A stretch of DNA of 64,000 nucleotides, taken from NCBI GenBank assembly GCA_015698045.1, contig BLAL01000043.1:62001-126000 (forward strand), given 5' to 3'. How positions within the stretch are numbered: position 1 is the first letter of the stretch; every line of letters begins with the position of its first letter. Below are positions 22,135 to 33,457 of the stretch, piece by piece. The notes below the pieces were generated by a model that was given only the letters and a program-made list of their open reading frames with translations, searched no databases and was not told the DNA's origin. The translations under genes were made by a program, and so were the position numbers. The DNA is from Rhizophagus clarus. Taxonomy: Eukaryota > Glomeromycota > Glomeromycetes > Glomerales > Glomeraceae.

Positions 22135-24926
22135 TTTCTTTAAGTTTTATATATAAAAATTGTGTGAATGTATATATATATATGTGTGTATATGTAATTT
22201 TTCAAAAAAAAAAAAAAAAAAAAAAAATAATAATAATAATAATTCGCTTTTTTTTTTTCTGAGAAAACTATATTTTGAGTTCGATAACTCTTTACATTTA
22301 TATATATTTTTTAGTAAAGGCTTTGCGTAGCACAAATAAAATATTCCCTTCCACATGGAAAAAGTAAGCATAAAATTTCCAGAACATAACTTGAAATGGC
22401 ATGACATGTTACATTCTATTTTTATACATATGCTGATTTTAGCAAGTCAATTTATGTAAGTAATATATAAAATCCGACCACACGGAACCAATTAAGTCAT
22501 ATTTCCGTGATGCAACTCCAAATATAGATTTAATACTATTATTATATAGTACGTTATTTTTATTATTATGCAAATCTTCTTCATATTTTACATCATAAAA
22601 TAAGCGAAATCCCGGTAATGCCACATATTAATACTTATTTAAGCTTTACGACATAATCACTAAATTAACTTTCATTTGGAAACTTGATGTGTCACAAAAT
22701 TTTTAGCGGAGCTATTATTTCGGACTTATCCACGGTCATGTATTTGGATTTCTTTCATCCGACAGCTGTGCTTGTCATACTGTTATATCATTGTTGATCA
22801 GGTCTATTATGTTATTAATAATCTTTAAAAGAAATTCCTATAAATAATTTCATATGAAACATTGAAACAAAATGCATCACCATATGGTTAGCAAAAAAAG
22901 CAACTTATACTGAAAACTTTCAACTGGTAATATAGATATATATATATAAAAATAATCCTTTCATTATTTTATGGCATTTAGAATTATTTATTTATTTACG
23001 TTATATGCCTAGACTTTATACTCATTTATATACACACGTTTATTGAAATTTTTAATAATTAATTTTGGAAATGTTTGAATACTTTTTTTTTATATTTGAG
23101 TATCGCGAGTCATGACATAATTACGCATGAATATATTAAATCGCATGACAATGCTCATACGCATCGCACTTTACCGATTATTGTAATTATACCTTCCCTT
23201 TCTCCCTTCCAAGATAATATTGATTGTATGTATAAACGGATCAAATGTTTATTGCGTTATATATTTCATTTCTGAAATGAAATTCTTTTATATTTCCATA
23301 TTTGGGATGGTAAAAAATAATTAAAAATTTATTGCAAAAGAACCTTCTTTTTTTATTTTTCTAAAAGAAATTTTTATACTAAAATATTAACATTCTTTCG
23401 AAATTAGAAATTCGTTACATAAGTTTGGATAGTACCAATGAAATCCGAACAGTTGTCGATCGAGAACATACTTACTGTAAATCAAAAAATAAATAAATAA
23501 TAAATAAAACCGTTTTTACTTTTAAATTCAGCAAATTCTAAATTCTAGAAAAGAAAAATATAAAGGAGGTTCGGAACTTTGCGGTAATTCATCATCGCCA
23601 ACAATTTCTAGAAAATTTCAGATCAGGTTATCTTGTTTGTAAAACAGAACAAAGAATATGTCGTGGAACTTTGAGAAATTTAAATTTCTTAAGTTGTGTT
23701 GAATGATTTATGTGTCAATGCACATATCAATACTATTGCGCGAAGATTTTATAAGTGTTTTTATTGTTGTTTAATTTTAACAATACCTTATCATACATTG
23801 AAATAATTAAGGAAAAAAGCAATGATTGATATTGCATTTAATTTGCCAATTTGTGATATTGTGTTTCTGTAAAGTGGAAAGTGATATTTTTAGCTGATAT
23901 TGTTTCACGAACAACAATACTAATCAAATGGTTGTTTGATGATTGCGAGGGTCATTTCCGATTGTTTTTTTCGTATATTTTAAGCGATGTTGTACTCAGT
24001 ATATAAATTCAAAAAAATTTTCATACACGCAAAATGCAAAACTTCGTAAAATTCTGTGAATTCATACGCGCTTTATATGCAAAAGTAAAGTAATAATAAG
24101 CGCGCTACCCCATGCTATAAAAATAACGGAGAAATGTGACTTCAGGCAATGTAAACTATCAATTATAAAATTAAAAAAGATTCACCTGAAAAGAATGCAT
24201 TATGTAAATACTTTATATCTGAATTTAACGTTTATTATATGAAAACTTGCAATAATGAATATAATTTCTCCATAAATCTACAGTGGAGTTAACCCATCAA
24301 AAAGTAAGTTGACAAGAATATCCAACTGTCAAGGAATTCCTCCAAGTCTGACGTCAGTAATTGTTTTTGTTAAAACATATATAATAATTTCGTGTGAAAT
24401 ATGCAAGTATGTCGTTCCAAAGGATGAAATGGGATTGTTTGGATAGTACGCACATAAAAAATCGCATTTTCCCGTTCGAGCCAGTGTGGTATACATTTGA
24501 ATCGTAATATGTGCAGAAAGATATCAGCAAAATTTATTCCACAACTAAAGTTAGGAATGAGTTTACCGGCAGTGAGTCTTGAGTGAATGATTCATTGGTC
24601 GTCACAAAATTAGACACTTCTACTTACAACGATTAACGATTGTTAATTTACCCATGACTTATCATTCCAGTTATCCATGATAGAAATTAACTTTGATTGC
24701 ACTAGTGCATAAGAGTTGACAGGCATTTCATCTCCGTCAATTAAACGGTATTTAGCAGAAACCTTCGGTTCTTTTTCACAAAACTTGATAAATTTTCACG
24801 TGATACTTCTTTACTCTTTACTTTCCTTCGAAGTTGTGCATTGCAAGCAAATAGCTCTTCATCGTTTTGATCGTTTTGCAAATAAGTTGGCATTATAAAG
24901 GTAATTTTGGGCGTAAGTAAACTATC
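22135..24926. other. Long intergenic stretch
   Basis: Short frames only, none with coding character. A run of A at 22205-22226 is followed by (AAT)n. One minus-strand frame at 24741-24932 (63 codons, Lys/Arg/Asn-rich) might be a degraded coding piece but cannot be assigned. Confidence 0.4.
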
Positions 24927-25439
24927 ATGCACTGTAATCTCTTAATCAATAAAATTATCCTTCTTTCACGTTATTATATTAGAGTATATAAGCCACCCGT
25001 ATCTGATCACCCGGTATCCGGATTGATTTACAGGGACACATGTGACTTCGGATACAAATTAACATTGTTAAATCAGAGAATACCGTTACTCCATCGAGGA
25101 AAGAAAATTCAAAAACACTACAGTCTCTTGAAAATTTATATATGCATGACATATATAAAGAACTTCTTCAAATCAACGATCAAAGATACACCAATCATTC
25201 TTGTACTTTTAACAATATTAATTGACAAAGAACCATATTATATTTGGACCTTCCAAAATATATATACAGAAGCTATCAATGCTAAAATAACAAAATTAGA
25301 TATTAGAACAGACCACAATCTTATATCAACAAAATTTCTTAGAAACTGCATAATGCTTTTCCATATAGATCTATCTAAACTTATAACTCAACCAAGAATT
25401 GTTTACAAATATGACAATATTAATAATGAAGATAAGGGT
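24927..25439 (+). pseudogene. LINE endonuclease-domain fragment
   Basis: The 175-codon frame contains ITKLDIRTDHNLISTKF (about residues 125-141), which resembles the end of LINE apurinic endonuclease domains where an SDH-type motif carries the catalytic His. The N-terminal part (PPVSDHPVSGLIYRDT) is unclear. It is a truncated piece. The frame ends inside the small inverted-repeat element that follows. The assignment rests on that motif only. Confidence 0.4.
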
Positions 25440-25594
25440 AGTGACATATATTAGCTAATATTTTTTTACTACAGGCGCTTTTCCCACCCTGGTAAGATAT
25501 CTTGGTCACGTACAACCAATCATATTTTTAAAATTGTGTAACCTAAGATTTTCGCTTACCCTACCCCCTAAAATATTAACTAATATATGTCACT
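25440..25594. mobile_element. Short MITE-like foldback element (155 bp)
   Basis: The ends are inverted repeats of 25 bp with one mismatch (AGTGACATATATTAG, then YTAATATTTT). No clear target duplication is visible. It begins just before the stop of the LINE-derived frame and ends four bases before the stop codon region of the minus-strand gene at 25598. Confidence 0.65.
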
Positions 25595-25597
25595 GCT

Positions 25598-25885
25598 TTA
25601 AATAAAATTAAATGCTGTATCATTTCTCCATTCAGCTTCTGTACGCATTCTTTGAAGCTCATTACTTAATGTTAAGACAGTTCTTTCAAGATTATTATCT
25701 CGCGATCCCATTAGATATTTGCGAAAAAAGAAGATAGTAATGGCAAAGATTAAATAAATGCTTATATTTCCCAAAAAAATGTCCTGGATCATTTCCATAG
25801 TTAGGACACCACGGCTCAACATCTCGTAAAATACAATTGTGATACCGAAGACTGCGATCAAGAAAATATCTGAGTTTGAGAACAT
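25598..25885 (-). CDS. Small membrane protein of unknown function (95 aa)
   Basis: A frame from ATG at 25885 to TAA at 25598. Two hydrophobic segments suit membrane helices: about residues 5-25 (FLIAVFGITIVFYEML) and 39-54 (ISIYLIFAITIFFFRKYL). An Arg/Glu-rich amphipathic tail (LERTVLTLSNELQRMRTEAE) probably forms a short coiled coil. No family is recognised. Clean frame and composition support a gene; the short length leaves doubt. It could be a fragment of a longer protein cut by the MITE at its 3' side. Confidence 0.5.
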   Translation of the reverse strand: MFSNSDIFLIAVFGITIVFYEMLSRGVLTMEMIQDIFLGNISIYLIFAITIFFFRKYLMGSRDNNLERTVLTLSNELQRMRTEAEWRNDTAFNFI

Positions 25886-25890
25886 TTTTT

Positions 25891-25913
25891 AGATAGATAG
25901 ATAGATAGATAGA
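25891..25913. repeat. (GATA)n microsatellite
   Basis: Five to six AGAT units lie six bases upstream of the start codon of the small membrane protein gene, in its likely 5' UTR. Confidence 0.85.
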
Positions 25914-27639
25914 TTTTGTTTTATTAGTTTTATGTGAAATTGATATTTTTTACTTGTTGGAGAAAAAGAAATACCAAAGCGCTTCTCTAGAAATATCCCT
26001 TTTATATGTTTTACAATCGCCTGGTGAAATTAAATGCCCATATATACTAGCATAGAGAACCCGCATCAAAATATGGATCTGAAATAATCGTGAAATATTG
26101 TCATAATTTTTACCTCTATTTCTGAAAAAGAAAATTATCAAGATCCTGTCTGGCACCTGTACTTAAAGACGAAAAAAGTTAGTGCATTCCCATATCCCCA
26201 TACCCCCTTATCCCCACAACATATTCAAGCAATGAAATAATAATAATATTTTTTCGTAAATGCTTGGCCGTGAGGGCCTTACGCAAGAGAAAAGTTTTTT
26301 ATTAAATAAAATTTCACTAATAAATCGCTACAAAGATTTCTTTGATATAGAGTACAGTATCTACATTATGTGAAGTGCCTTCAACTAAAGTTCACTCCCA
26401 TTCCTATTCACTTAATTCATTTATGTCTAAAGAAAGAGAAATAGAAGAGACACTGTTCGCTTCAATAAACTGTCTATATGAAAATAGTGTGTCAACCGAA
26501 GAGTGGAATTCCAAAGGGACCTCCTAGCTAAAGGTTGAAATGATTTTTTTTGTTATTTCGAAAATAAAAAAGGCGGACTTCTATTCATTTGTGGCACAGT
26601 TCGATACAAAAATTGGCAGTATTAACAGTATTAACGTAATGATGTAGATCAAAAAGTGAAGGAAATAGGCAAGGTATTTATAAAAAAATATCAGATAGAT
26701 CTACATGAATATTTTTTGCCATTCTAAGAATAAAATTATCGGGAGCATTAGCGTAAATTTTACACCCCTTGTACCTCACGATTTGCAAATATGCACAGCT
26801 TATCTAATAAAATATACTGCTTATTTGATATGACCCCTACTTTTCAGGTGAAAAAAATTACGCTAAAAGTAAAATCCGATGAACATGCTAAACTGATATA
26901 TTGTAATTTTATACTAATAGAGTAATGGGTATATTTACCGTTTATTATCTAGATTTGCCGATATGCCCCCTATTGCAAAAAATTGGAATAAAGAATATTC
27001 ATCGTGGATCGAGATCTGTAAAAACAGTTGATGATAAATCACCTATGCTGAGTTACATATTGCTAATTCCTATAACTTTATCCCAAAAACAGATTAATGT
27101 ATGATTAGCCATACACGTAATTTGAATGCGCTAACGTCAGTAGAATAATAAAAATATACCGTTTATCCGAGGATCTGTAAATCATATATTCTAATTACTC
27201 TATTTCCATTTTTGAATTTCTTTTTAATGACACCCTGTCTTACGATTCGCATGAAAATCAGGGATGAGTTTTTTTATTAGTAATTCAGAACTGCGTAATG
27301 AGTGAGATAGAACATACCAAAATATTGGAGAAAGTTCATTACTATAGCAACACAAAAATATTACTCTTATCGTCCTCTAAAAATAATGACTGCGGATGCC
27401 GGTGATGTATTACTGCACATATGACTACGGAGGAATATAGAGGTGATGTCTTATTGCGATGTTTGGAAGTACGTTACTTGATTTTGGATAATATGTGACA
27501 TATTACTGCGGAGAAGTAGAGATCAGTGACGTTTTACTGCGCATGATATCCGGTCCCTCTAAGCCACCCACGTGATCAAAAAAAAACGCTTCATATATTC
27601 TAATTCAGACAATGTGAGTAATTATTTCGCCCAATAATT
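25914..27639. other. Intergenic stretch, slightly less AT-rich
   Basis: No convincing gene. Around 27385-27550 an imperfect motif (GGTGATGTATTACTGC, GGTGATGTCTTATTGC, GTGACATATTACTGC, GTGACGTTTTACTGC) recurs four times at irregular spacing. Pyrimidine-rich CCCC tracts are present near 26190-26215. Confidence 0.4.
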
Positions 27640-27756
27640 CTCCTAGGCAGTGTTAGTATTTTTTGTCCGAGGATACCACTAGTTGAGGATGTATAGCTAT
27701 TTGACCGGCAGGAAAGACATGTCTGAGAACTTTTTTACCAACACTGCTCCTAGGCG
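27640..27756. repeat. Small inverted repeat (possible MITE remnant)
   Basis: CTCCTAGGCAGTGTTAGTA near 27640 and TACCAACACTGCTCCTAGG near 27738 are inverted copies with a two-base insertion and one mismatch, enclosing ~80 bp. Confidence 0.5.
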
Positions 27757-27997
27757 GTCACCGTCACTGACTGAGGTGTGGGATCATCAAAATATGCCTC
27801 ATGTTTCTCACCAAAATACACGTCATCATCATCATTTACTTTAGGCGAAATTTAAAAAGGAAATTGTAACAATGCACTTGGATTATTAATTATTGTTTGT
27901 CAGCAAGTAGGCTTTTATGATCATATGTAGTTACTCAAGTGTATTGTTTTTATTAATACAATAATGGCATGATGTATCACACAAAAAATAAACTATT

Positions 27998-29839
27998 TTA
28001 GCCTTGTGTAGCAATTTTGACTTTCTTGTTTTCATAAATATCCCAGGGACACGCAAGATAATAAAAGTTATTTTTGTCCTGGCAAGTCCAGTCACTCCAT
28101 ATACCCCGATGCATGTAAACACTTTTACATGCCAGGTACTTGGCTTCAGGATCAGTATATTCAAAAGCATCTCGACACCAAGTAATTGATTTATTCCATG
28201 ACAAGAAAGGGAAGCATTTATTCACAGCATCGAGGATGGTATTCCAGTCTTTAGGGAATTTAGATATCTTGATAGGCACATGTGAAACTTGAGGCGCTGG
28301 TGGAATAGGCCCTTTTTCTTCACATTGCTTTCTCGCTTGTACCTCTGATGCACTAATCTGATTGGTTTTCGAAATTCGAGGGGGTAGGAGTACTTACCCT
28401 GACATCTGGTGATTTTTTTGATCCAGACTCATTCGATTCGGCCAGTAGATCATGTGAGCGTGAAGAATACTTCACGCTGATCACTTTTTGACATTCTGCA
28501 GTGCAAAGGTTTATTATATTTTGAATTTGTGCACCCGTTAAACTTCCAATAGCATCAACACTGTATGTAACTAACCCGATTTTATCTATTCCTATTTCTT
28601 TAAACAGGGTATAAATATTTTTAGTTTTTTGAGTCATCTTGCGTAAATTCTCTCTCTTCTTACCTGGAAGATAGGACTCCATTTCATCGTAAATCTGCGT
28701 TCTTGCCATTTGATCACTAATATTATTTTCCAAAGCAATAATTATGGCCTTTTTTTCGAATTCCTCACTATAGTAATACCAACGTAACTTTTCTTTCTGA
28801 CCAGTTTTTTCAGCCTTATCAAATAAGTGAGCTAAATGAGGTATAGAACCCGGAGCTAGATCAGAATCGACTGGAATTTGTTTACTAGATGCAGTAGAAT
28901 TCGGTAAGGATTCATGGCTTCTAATGAATTCAAGTAATTCACATACTAAACCTTTTTCTACTTTTTGTTTATAGGGAACTTTCCCCTCCTTACTATATTC
29001 AAAGCCAGGTGAAGTAACACATGATTCGGATGATGAACTGGCAAGAAAACATCTTGTCCATCTTTTTTGTTCAAGGAAATGATAGAATCCTGAGAATCGA
29101 TACCAAAGATATCGGCTATAAGTGGCTCTGAATCCAAATTCTTCTCCTGGGAATCATCTTCTCGAAGCTTTTTCTCCCGCTTCCTTTGTCTTATTTCCTC
29201 ACTAATCCTTTTCTTATGTTCTTCATCTAAGAAAACATCCATCTCTTTGTCCTCTAACAACCCCCTTGATCTGGTAGCAAAACTACCTCTTCGATCTGTG
29301 GGGTGAGAGTCAATCCATTCTGATTGCACAGCCCTGGATCTCGCACCTCTGATAAATTTAACTGACTATGAACTTCGTGAATAGGTGGGGCTTATACTGT
29401 TTGGGCTGAGCTATAACTGAGTCAGGTACGTTGTCAGATTCTTCGAAAATAAAATCATCTATTACCTTATCTGGTACCGATTGCTCTGCAACCACCTCAG
29501 GTACCTCTTCCATTGACTTGGTGTTGACATCATTTTGCTGGTCTATTTCGGAGTCAGATTCATCAACGGCTGATATTTCTGCTATCGTTTCCTATTGTTC
29601 TGTGACTGCCCATCCACTACCGAGGATCTCTGTTCTAACATTAAGAGTGTGGCCTCAAGTTCTGTATTTTTTAGTTCTAATTCCTCGACTCTAGCATCAC
29701 GCTTAGCATTCTCATCCATAACCTGCTTTAGAAGCTTGACATTCCTAGCCTCAATCTCAGCTTTTTCAGCCTTAAGCTTGGTGTTCTTAGTTTCAAGCTC
29801 GCTAATGCGTTATCTCAATAATTCAAGCTCTGTTGACAT
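27998..29839 (-). pseudogene. Decayed member of a lineage-specific coiled-coil family
   Basis: The start region at 29839 reads MSTELELLR, then a stop, then a heptad-rich coiled coil (ISELETKNTKLKAEKAEIE) down to about 29610. An acidic segment follows with a second frame change. Then comes a clean 126-codon frame (28733-28353) holding YLPGKKRENLRKMTQKTK and IYTLFKEIGIDKIG, a block I associate with multicopy Rhizophagus proteins, then a Trp/Cys-rich end (28279-27998: WCRDAFEYTD, WSDWTCQDKNN). The last two parts join in frame if a 40-nt GTAAGT...CAG segment (28391-28352) is an intron, which would be very short. Stops in the first third make this a pseudogene or a gene with a later start. Confidence 0.55.
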
Positions 29840-30642
29840 GATCTATAAAATTATACACTCAACATAAGCATTCAAAATAAAAAAAAATCACGTGCGCATA
29901 AAGATTCTTCACACCGATCACTTTTGCCAAGAAAAAAATTTTTTATTAATAGACGCAAATAAATTACAAGGGATCAGAACTTTGCCTGTGATACATGTTG
30001 TAATTTCGTTTTACAAAGTGAAATGTTTCTATACTAATGCCTGCTATACCAGTTTTTTGTTTGTCTTTACAACCTATATTAATACATTATCCCAACATTC
30101 CAGTTTCATTTGCCTCAATCATCGATATTCTGGGCAAAACAAAAACGGTTATCAGTTATGCATAGAACATGCGGAGTCTGAAATAGATTAATAGCGTTGA
30201 CTTTAGTAAAACTCACCAAAAGTTTATGCTCTCTGTCCTTGAAAGTTCTGAACAAAAAAATAGGTATTGGCTCTGCAATTGCACAACCACAACTGAAAAA
30301 AATATGCTACATTCACCTTAATTGCGAAGTGTCTCGCCCAGTTCCCAATAATTTTTTGTCAACATTTCTTTCAAACTGCTAGCGAGAATGCGAGATAATG
30401 CTCGGAGAATAGAACAACATTTTTGGGTAACCAGAGTAGGAAAATCTTTACATCACAGAGTGTTACTGCGCTTTATTAATTTATTTCTGTCACACTGATT
30501 AAGTCAAATATGGTCAATTGTATGACCACTCACGGGATATAGTGTAGCACAATAAAATTTATTACATCTTTCCCTTTCCACCTCATCATATTCTTTCCAG
30601 TTTCCACCTCATTATATTATTGATATTTATTAATACGTAACA
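29840..30642. other. Intergenic stretch with a copy of a gene-family 3' UTR
   Basis: 29928-29998 repeats the segment at 32338-32406 (GCCAAGAAA, TTTTTTATTAATA, CCTGTGATACAT), which is the 3' flank of the SAM-like gene ending at 32408. The sequence to ~30380 may therefore be a remnant of another member of that family. No intact ORF. Confidence 0.45.
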
Positions 30643-31254
30643 ATGGATAAAAAAATGGATAACGTTTTTGACTCTACTAGCTCTATTTTCGATAACCTAA
30701 ATCTTCATGTCAAACCAATGGACTCCTCCATTAAGAACAGAATGGACACTAGACGAGGTAATTTTTAGCTATTTATAGTTTATAAGAAACAGGAAAAAAA
30801 ATTCTTAAGTAATTCTCTCTCAGATCTGGGAGTGTATCGAAAAAATGGCGGAGAGGAGCAGAAAGGGAAGGAGAGTATACAACAACATTCTTCTTCCGTA
30901 CAGGAAAAACAACTATATTTTCAACAATCCCAATGGGCGTCCAAAGCCAATAACATTGAGGGTGAATGGGGTCACGATTACTATAGCAACCCCATCAGAT
31001 GCTTTTTGCTACCTATACACGATCAATTTAAGCTTCCTAAAGAAAACTCCAAGGAAAAGAACAAGAAAAAATCAACGGAAATTACTTTTTCAGGACCAAG
31101 ACCAAATAAAGAAGAGAATAAAGAAAAATCGAAAGGAAAATCGCAAGAAATATCTAAGACAGGTGGAATTACTTCATCAGCACCAAGATCAAATCTGTCA
31201 ATGGATTACTATAATGGAACCCATTCGGAAATCAAACCAGTAAAGGATTGTTAA
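30643..31254 (+). CDS. Two-exon hydrophilic protein of unknown function (181 aa)
   Basis: Exon 1 30643-30757 (MDKKMDNVFDSTSSIFDNLN...), intron GTAATT...CTCTCAG, exon 2 30824-31254. The phase matches (RR-D-LGVYRKN) and gives 181 residues. Exon 1 encodes a short acidic/amphipathic start. Exon 2 has a Gln/Ser-rich part (QQHSSSVQEKQLYFQQ), a Trp/Tyr part (WGHDYYSNPIRCFLLPIHDQF) and a Lys/Glu-rich low-complexity tail (KEKNKKKSTE). No known domain. A second, Arg/Lys-rich frame overlaps exon 2 for 399 nt (30845-31243). It is followed 55 bases later by another plus-strand gene. Confidence 0.55.
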
Positions 31255-31308
31255 CTCTGCGTTTGGTGCATTAGTTACCGCTTGAAAACTGAAAGAGAAG
31301 GATCAATT

Positions 31309-32010
31309 ATGTGCACTTCGGCGAAAGAACGACCGTTACCTTTTTCTTCGGAATCAGCATGGGAATATGATTCTGAAAAAAGAGACTTAGAAGTTCGGAA
31401 ACTGCACGGAGACGAATGCCTGGATTTCTTTATGCTAATGGAGACCAGATCTCCAAATCAATTCTCAAACAATGACAGTACACGAAAGAGAAATAATAGA
31501 GCCATGCGAGAATTGCCAAGCTATTCAGAATTGGTTGAGACATTAAAGAATGATCGCAAGTTTCGTGAATTTCATGGACCTAAACCTACAAAGGGATGGC
31601 AACTTGATCAAGAATATAAGGAATACTTCAATGAAACATATGGTGTCATTAATATTCACCCGCTATTTGTAGATCATTCTGGAGTTGTTGTTTTTTTTTT
31701 AGATGATCGTGGTATTTTATTTGCATGGTGTGAAATGACAAAAGAAATGGACGTCTTGGGAATTAATAAAATTGAGGGTCTTGCGAATTACCTATATCAC
31801 TCAGAAAAGGTGTGTGTCATTATGGAGGACACCGGTAAGCTGGTACCTAGAGGGGTACTTGAACGTCTTATAGAGGAAGAGATGGCAAAAAAAAGGTTGG
31901 AAGAGGAAAAGTTGGCAGAGGAAAAATGGGAAAAAAACAGGGAAAAAAGGTTGGTAAAGAAAAAAAGGTTGGCAGAAAAAAAAAGGTTGGCAGAGGAAAA
32001 GCAAAAGTGA
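31309..32010 (+). CDS. Lineage-specific protein with charged helical tail (233 aa)
   Basis: The frame is open from 31282, but the first ATG is at 31309, which I take as the start. The N-terminal half includes CLDFFMLMETRSPNQFSN and ELVETLKNDRKFREFHGP. The centre (about residues 100-175) has regular alternating hydrophobic strands (VINIHPLFVDHSGVVVFFLD, ILFAWCEMTKEMDV), suggesting a compact alpha/beta domain. The last 50 residues are a Lys/Glu-rich helix with LAEEK and KKRLAEKK repeats. I recall similar multicopy Rhizophagus proteins but no function. It may be co-transcribed with, or be a downstream exon of, the gene at 30643. Confidence 0.6.
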   Translation: MCTSAKERPLPFSSESAWEYDSEKRDLEVRKLHGDECLDFFMLMETRSPNQFSNNDSTRKRNNRAMRELPSYSELVETLKNDRKFREFHGPKPTKGWQLDQEYKEYFNETYGVINIHPLFVDHSGVVVFFLDDRGILFAWCEMTKEMDVLGINKIEGLANYLYHSEKVCVIMEDTGKLVPRGVLERLIEEEMAKKRLEEEKLAEEKWEKNREKRLVKKKRLAEKKRLAEEKQK

Positions 32011-32407
32011 TATGGGCGTTTCACTATAAAAATACATGTTTTGCGGTTTTGCCATTGATCTTTCTGATTGGTGTAATCTTCAGGGTTTATTTTTTTACGT
32101 TTTTTTTTTGCTGAACATTATTGTATATAGTGAGTTTCTGTATATATGAGATGTGCTTTGCAATTTTATTGTACTGTACTAAATAACAATATTAAAAATA
32201 AATTAGCATGTTTTCACTAAAAAAAACCTACTTCCAATGTACAGTTACAAAAGCCCGATATTGGCAAAAAACTTTATTCAATGCTTGTTTAATAAAATCG
32301 CTTTCTAAGAAAAAATAAAAATCATGTGACAGAAAAATGCCAAGAAAATTTTTTATTAATACATGCAAAATAAATACAAAGGTTTAGGACGTAGCCTGTG
32401 ATACATA
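32011..32407. other. Convergent intergenic spacer
   Basis: Lies between a plus-strand gene end and the minus-strand gene end at 32408. It holds the family 3' UTR block at 32338-32406 and A/T runs, nothing else. Confidence 0.5.
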
Positions 32408-32981
32408 TTATTTTTTGATTAATTTTTTGATCCTAGCCCTCTTACTAGTTGGGGAACTATCTACACTAACCCTATCCTTTAACAGCCCAACAATTATATC
32501 TATTATCCTTTTTATGCTATTTCGAAGTAACTCAGGATTTTCTTTGACGGCAGACTTCATGAGATTAATTTGGTATTCGCTACCACTTGTGAAGAAGATA
32601 CCATCCAGAGTATATATGATAAAATGCCACTCTGTACCTGTGGTCACAATACCATAGATATAGTCAAAATAGTCATTTCCAAATGCTTGATCCGCAGTCC
32701 GCTTCTTTTTATTCGTCTGGAACGCACTTTCAAGCTAAGCCAAATTCTAAGAAAAAATAAAATGTGTTAATATTGAATCTTCTAAAACACAGATCTGTGT
32801 AGTAGACGCACCTGCGCATATCCAATCTTAATATTGCGTGGCTTCCCTTCGGTAATACAGAGGAGGTCTTTCAAACTTTTGATCGCATAGTCTACTCTGC
32901 CCGTTGTATCTTCACCAGAAACGTCTTTCTGCAAAATTATGAATATATCTTGAGAAGTGAGTTTCTTGGTGATGTCAATTG
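32408..32981 (-). pseudogene. 3' part of the SAM-family host gene (exon 2 end, exon 3)
   Basis: Exon 2 enters from the Plavaka junction (TSD 32980-32981) reading IDITKKLTSQDIF, then VSGEDTTGRVDYAIKSL, ITEGKPRNIKIGYAQ, and ends at 32812 with CAG|GTGCGT. Intron 32811-32747 ends in TCTTAG. Exon 3 (32746-32408) reads ...ESAFQTNKKKRTADQAFG, DYIYGIVTTGTEWHFIIYT, then a helix with VGLLKDRVSVDSS and a basic end. A TAG at 32735-32737 lies where relatives have a Gln codon. This is the conserved C-terminal domain of a multicopy Rhizophagus family; function unknown. The gene is dead as it stands because two elements interrupt exon 2. Confidence 0.75.
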
Positions 32982-33003
32982 CATCAGGAAATTTTTTTAG
33001 GGG

Positions 33004-33240
33004 ATATATATCGATGGATAGGTCACATGATATATATCGATAATAATCGGACTTGTCGAGTAGTATCGATGTGGGTAAATGATGACAAATTATCAGAATT
33101 TAACTAAAATGACAAATATCGATAGAGATGTATATCGATGGAAAGGTCACATGATATCTATCGATAATAATCAGACTCATTGAGTAGTATTGATACAGAA
33201 AAGATGATTACTTATCAGAATTAAGCCTAAACGATAAAAG
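33004..33240. repeat. Left subterminal tandem repeat (~120 bp x 2) of Plavaka
   Basis: TATATCGATGGAWAGGTCAC, then ATGATATMTATCGATAATAATC, occurs at 33008 and 33130. TATCGATA palindromes recur here and near the right end, as expected of transposase-binding subterminal repeats. Confidence 0.75.
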
Positions 33241-33457
33241 TCAAGAAAATTTCATACGATAAAAATCAAGAAAATTCAAATGATAAATATTGAAAATATT
33301 CATTGCGATTACTAACGTAAATTTATTTATTTATTTATAATAATAAAATTCATAATAAAATTCATAATGATAATAATTATAATTAATTATAAAATATTAG
33401 TATGCCACCTTAAAATAAAACATCACTTTCCAACCTATGAATAATTGCTAATCATCA

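Noticed and set aside
26185-26220. CCCCATATCCCCATACCCCC tract as a telomere repeat
   Set aside because: Only a few irregular units, no consistent period.
29431-29867. Plus-strand Ser/Thr-rich frames
   Set aside because: Antisense of the coiled-coil family pseudogene, whose own reading gives heptad repeats.
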